Assembly (NCBI GenBank): GCA_013375385.1
Contig: JABXJY010000137.1
Coordinates: forward strand, 1-7,323
DNA: 7,323 nt
From: Desulfobacterales bacterium
Lineage (GTDB): Bacteria > Desulfobacterota > DSM-4660 > Desulfatiglandales > B25-G16
Direction: 5' to 3'
Shown here one piece after another: positions 5,718-7,323 of this stretch; position 1 is the stretch's first letter, and every line of letters starts with the position of its first letter. Both the position numbers and the translations under genes were made by a program. The notes beneath the pieces were generated by a model, which did no database searches, was not told the origin of the DNA, and saw nothing but the letters and a program-made list of their open reading frames with translations.

Positions 5718-6812
5718 CTAAGACAACAGATGCACATTGCCGATCCTTACCCGGCTAAGACCGGCTTCCCTGGCTGCCTGAAGGCACTCTTCGGCCTGCA
5801 CCCTGGTTGTTCTTGGCAGATCCCTCATCAAGAAATGTGGGTAAAATCCTAACAGGGAGTAAGGGATATCAGGGCTGCACCTACAGATAAAAGAGGCAAT
5901 TTCATAGACCTCTTCCCTGTCTATATATCCCGGCACGAGCAGGGTGCTGGCTACAAGGAGGGGCACCTCTTTCCTTTTGTGGATATTCCGGGCGACAATC
6001 TTAAAATTCTCTAATGTCCTTTTGTTGCCCACCCCGCACAAGGCCAGGTTAAGGTTCTCTGTCCATGCCTTGAGGTCAAACTTTATGCAACCTCCGGATC
6101 TGAGCGAGATATCGATCATCTGGGAAAGCAAGCCCGGATTCATGGAACCATTTGTTTCCCAGCAGACCCGCAAGATCCTTCTGCGGTTTTCTTGCATTGC
6201 CTCTTTTGAAACATTTACTGAATGAATCAGTTGAGGAGTGGGGTCTCCGCCAAAGTAACAGATGCAGGCGGTTTTGCTATCGACGGAGCTGGCAAGCTCG
6301 GATGCCGATATTGTGTTCCCCGCGCTGACGCGCTCCCTGAAGTGCCAGTTCTGACAGTATAAACAGTTGAAAGAGCAGCCGTTATAGAAAACAGCAAGGT
6401 TTTTGTAGCCATGTTCCGGGCCTCTTTTGTAGGCATACTGGGGGTAGCCTATGCCGGTTCCTCCCGGACAGACCCAATCGGCCACACAGTTGGTCGGCAG
6501 GGGATCGTAGTACCAGTCCACATTGGCATCTCTTGTTCCACCCTTTATCTTGCCCCCTTTGACTGACCTGATACCACAGTACCCGGTGCCGCCTTCGGGA
6601 ATCTGGCATGAATTAGTGCAAAGCTTGCAGGTAATACCTTCTGGATCTCGCGGTGGCACGGCCGGAAGGTTAAATGGTTTCCGTGATTCTCCGTGAACCT
6701 CACGTAGGTGATCGATGATGCCCCCATAGCCCGCCCTCAGGCATAACAGACAGACCCCAACGGTCTGGGAAATAAGGGGTGAGGAGGTTCCACAGTATAT
6801 ACAAGTGCCCAT
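5718..6812 (-). CDS. PflA-like radical SAM protein with extra cysteine clusters, function unknown
   Basis: The radical SAM [4Fe-4S] motif is CSFNCLYC (C146, C150, C153), preceded by VFYNG and followed by QNWHFRE, as in the pyruvate formate-lyase activase-like group. Further core motifs are FGGDPTPQ (187-194, the GGE-type SAM-binding strand), WETNGSM (218-224), KFDLKAW (244-250) and STLLVPGYID (289-298). Ahead of the core are CxxC pairs C4/C7 and C21/C24 that look like a small zinc ribbon. A cluster C62, C65, C69, C79 and the motif DPLPTNCVADWVC (103-115, C109 and C115) follow, which could hold an auxiliary Fe-S centre. The 364-residue length fits this group. The cluster pattern resembles AmmeMemoRadiSam enzymes, but the linker to the core differs and no Memo or AMMECR1 gene is in view. 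The ATG at 6812 follows AAGGAG with an 8-base spacer; this site overlaps the stop of the DUF72 gene. The substrate cannot be named. Confidence 0.85.
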   Translation of the reverse strand: MGTCIYCGTSSPLISQTVGVCLLCLRAGYGGIIDHLREVHGESRKPFNLPAVPPRDPEGITCKLCTNSCQIPEGGTGYCGIRSVKGGKIKGGTRDANVDWYYDPLPTNCVADWVCPGGTGIGYPQYAYKRGPEHGYKNLAVFYNGCSFNCLYCQNWHFRERVSAGNTISASELASSVDSKTACICYFGGDPTPQLIHSVNVSKEAMQENRRRILRVCWETNGSMNPGLLSQMIDISLRSGGCIKFDLKAWTENLNLALCGVGNKRTLENFKIVARNIHKRKEVPLLVASTLLVPGYIDREEVYEIASFICRCSPDIPYSLLGFYPHFLMRDLPRTTRVQAEECLQAAREAGLSRVRIGNVHLLS

Positions 6813-6824
6813 CAGTTTAGCTCC

Positions 6825-7323
6825 TTACGAGAGCCCTAAGATTTCTTTCAGCCTCTTTGCATTCTTGATAGCATAGCCGGCATAATCATTGTCAAAGTAG
6901 AGGTAGGTATCCTTGGACCAATGCCTGATTTTTCGGGCATACGTCTCCAGTTCCTCCTCAGTATACTCCGAGGCATAGAGTTTTCTGGAACCATGCAGCC
7001 TGATATAGATGAATGGAGCTGTATCCTCCTCGATAGAGGGAAAGCGTCCAGCCGTATCAGAGATGCAGAGGGCGATGTTGTTGTCCCTGAGTATGCCTAT
7101 TGCCCTTGCTTGTGCCCAGCTCGGATGTCTCACCTCTACGGCAGAGCGATAACTTCCTTTGAGGCAGTGACAAAAATCGCTCAATATCGCTTCATCAAAG
7201 GGGAGACTGGGTGGCAGTTGAAAGAGGATTGGCCCCAGTTTTTCCTCTAAGAGCTCAACAGAGCCATAAAATCTCTCCAGAGGCTCCTCAACATCCTTTA
7301 TTCTCTTTATGTGGGTGATATAT
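6825..7323 (-). CDS. DUF72 family protein, C-terminal part (cut by right edge)
   Basis: The last 165 residues are in the window; the open frame continues past 7323. The fragment begins YITHIKRIKD and carries DUF72 hallmarks: EKLGPILFQLPPSLPFD, then AVEVRHPSW, ALCISDTAG, then PFIYIRLHGSRKLY, and near the end YLYFDNDYAGYAIKNA with a terminal LKEILGL. DUF72 (YecE-like) proteins are TIM barrels of about 230-300 residues with no settled activity. An internal TTG at 7184 could be mistaken for a start, but family conservation continues upstream of it. The stop is 12 bases before the radical SAM gene, whose ribosome binding site overlaps the stop codon, so the two genes are very likely one operon. 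No defect is visible in the part seen. Confidence 0.93.
   Translation of the reverse strand, partial: YITHIKRIKDVEEPLERFYGSVELLEEKLGPILFQLPPSLPFDEAILSDFCHCLKGSYRSAVEVRHPSWAQARAIGILRDNNIALCISDTAGRFPSIEEDTAPFIYIRLHGSRKLYASEYTEEELETYARKIRHWSKDTYLYFDNDYAGYAIKNAKRLKEILGLS

Noticed and set aside
5643..5852. A short plus-strand open frame starting inside the MITE-like element
   Set aside because: It runs from the repeat into the antisense of the radical SAM gene and has no family features or clear ribosome binding site.
5718..6812. Assignment as the AmmeMemoRadiSam system enzyme
   Set aside because: The cysteine layout is similar, but the segment before the core and the GGDPTPQ strand differ, and no Memo or AMMECR1 gene is in the window; only a PflA-like call is supported.

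Overview
The window is a compact stretch of chromosome from a bacterium, probably an anaerobic Gram-negative. The signs are a bacterial-type IleRS, a lipoprotein signal peptidase, a sulfide-dependent type of Thi4, and a PflA-like radical SAM enzyme with many cysteines. Phylum cannot be fixed from the sequence alone. Desulfobacterota, Nitrospirota or an anammox-type planctomycete would all fit the gene content and the dispersed intergenic repeats; this is inference. GC content looks moderate by eye, a little under 50%. No gene looks foreign against its neighbours.

Left block, minus strand (1-1882): thi4 and thiE are separated by 2 bases, followed 72 bases later by the start of an mgtE-type magnesium transporter gene that runs off the left edge. 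Thi4 makes the thiazole half of thiamine and ThiE joins it to the pyrimidine half, so the pair is a thiamine operon; mgtE may be co-transcribed.

Central divergent intergenic region (1883-2211, 329 bases): it holds a plausible thi4 promoter, a strong hairpin in the thi4 leader, a cluster of three short palindromes between the divergent promoters, a weak ileS promoter candidate, and an 89-base repeat-like element with 9-base inverted ends. I see neither a TPP riboswitch before thi4 nor a T-box before ileS.

Central block, plus strand (2212-5510): ileS (isoleucyl-tRNA synthetase) overlaps lspA (prolipoprotein signal peptidase) by 4 bases. This is a frequent bacterial gene pair.

Convergent gap (5511-5717): a MITE-like element of about 193 bases with perfect 14-base inverted ends and a nested 11-base inverted repeat fills the space between lspA and the next gene.

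Right block, minus strand (5718-7323): a DUF72 TIM-barrel protein gene, cut by the right edge, sits 12 bases upstream of a PflA-like radical SAM enzyme with extra cysteine clusters. They look like a two-gene operon of unknown function and are the least explained genes in the window.
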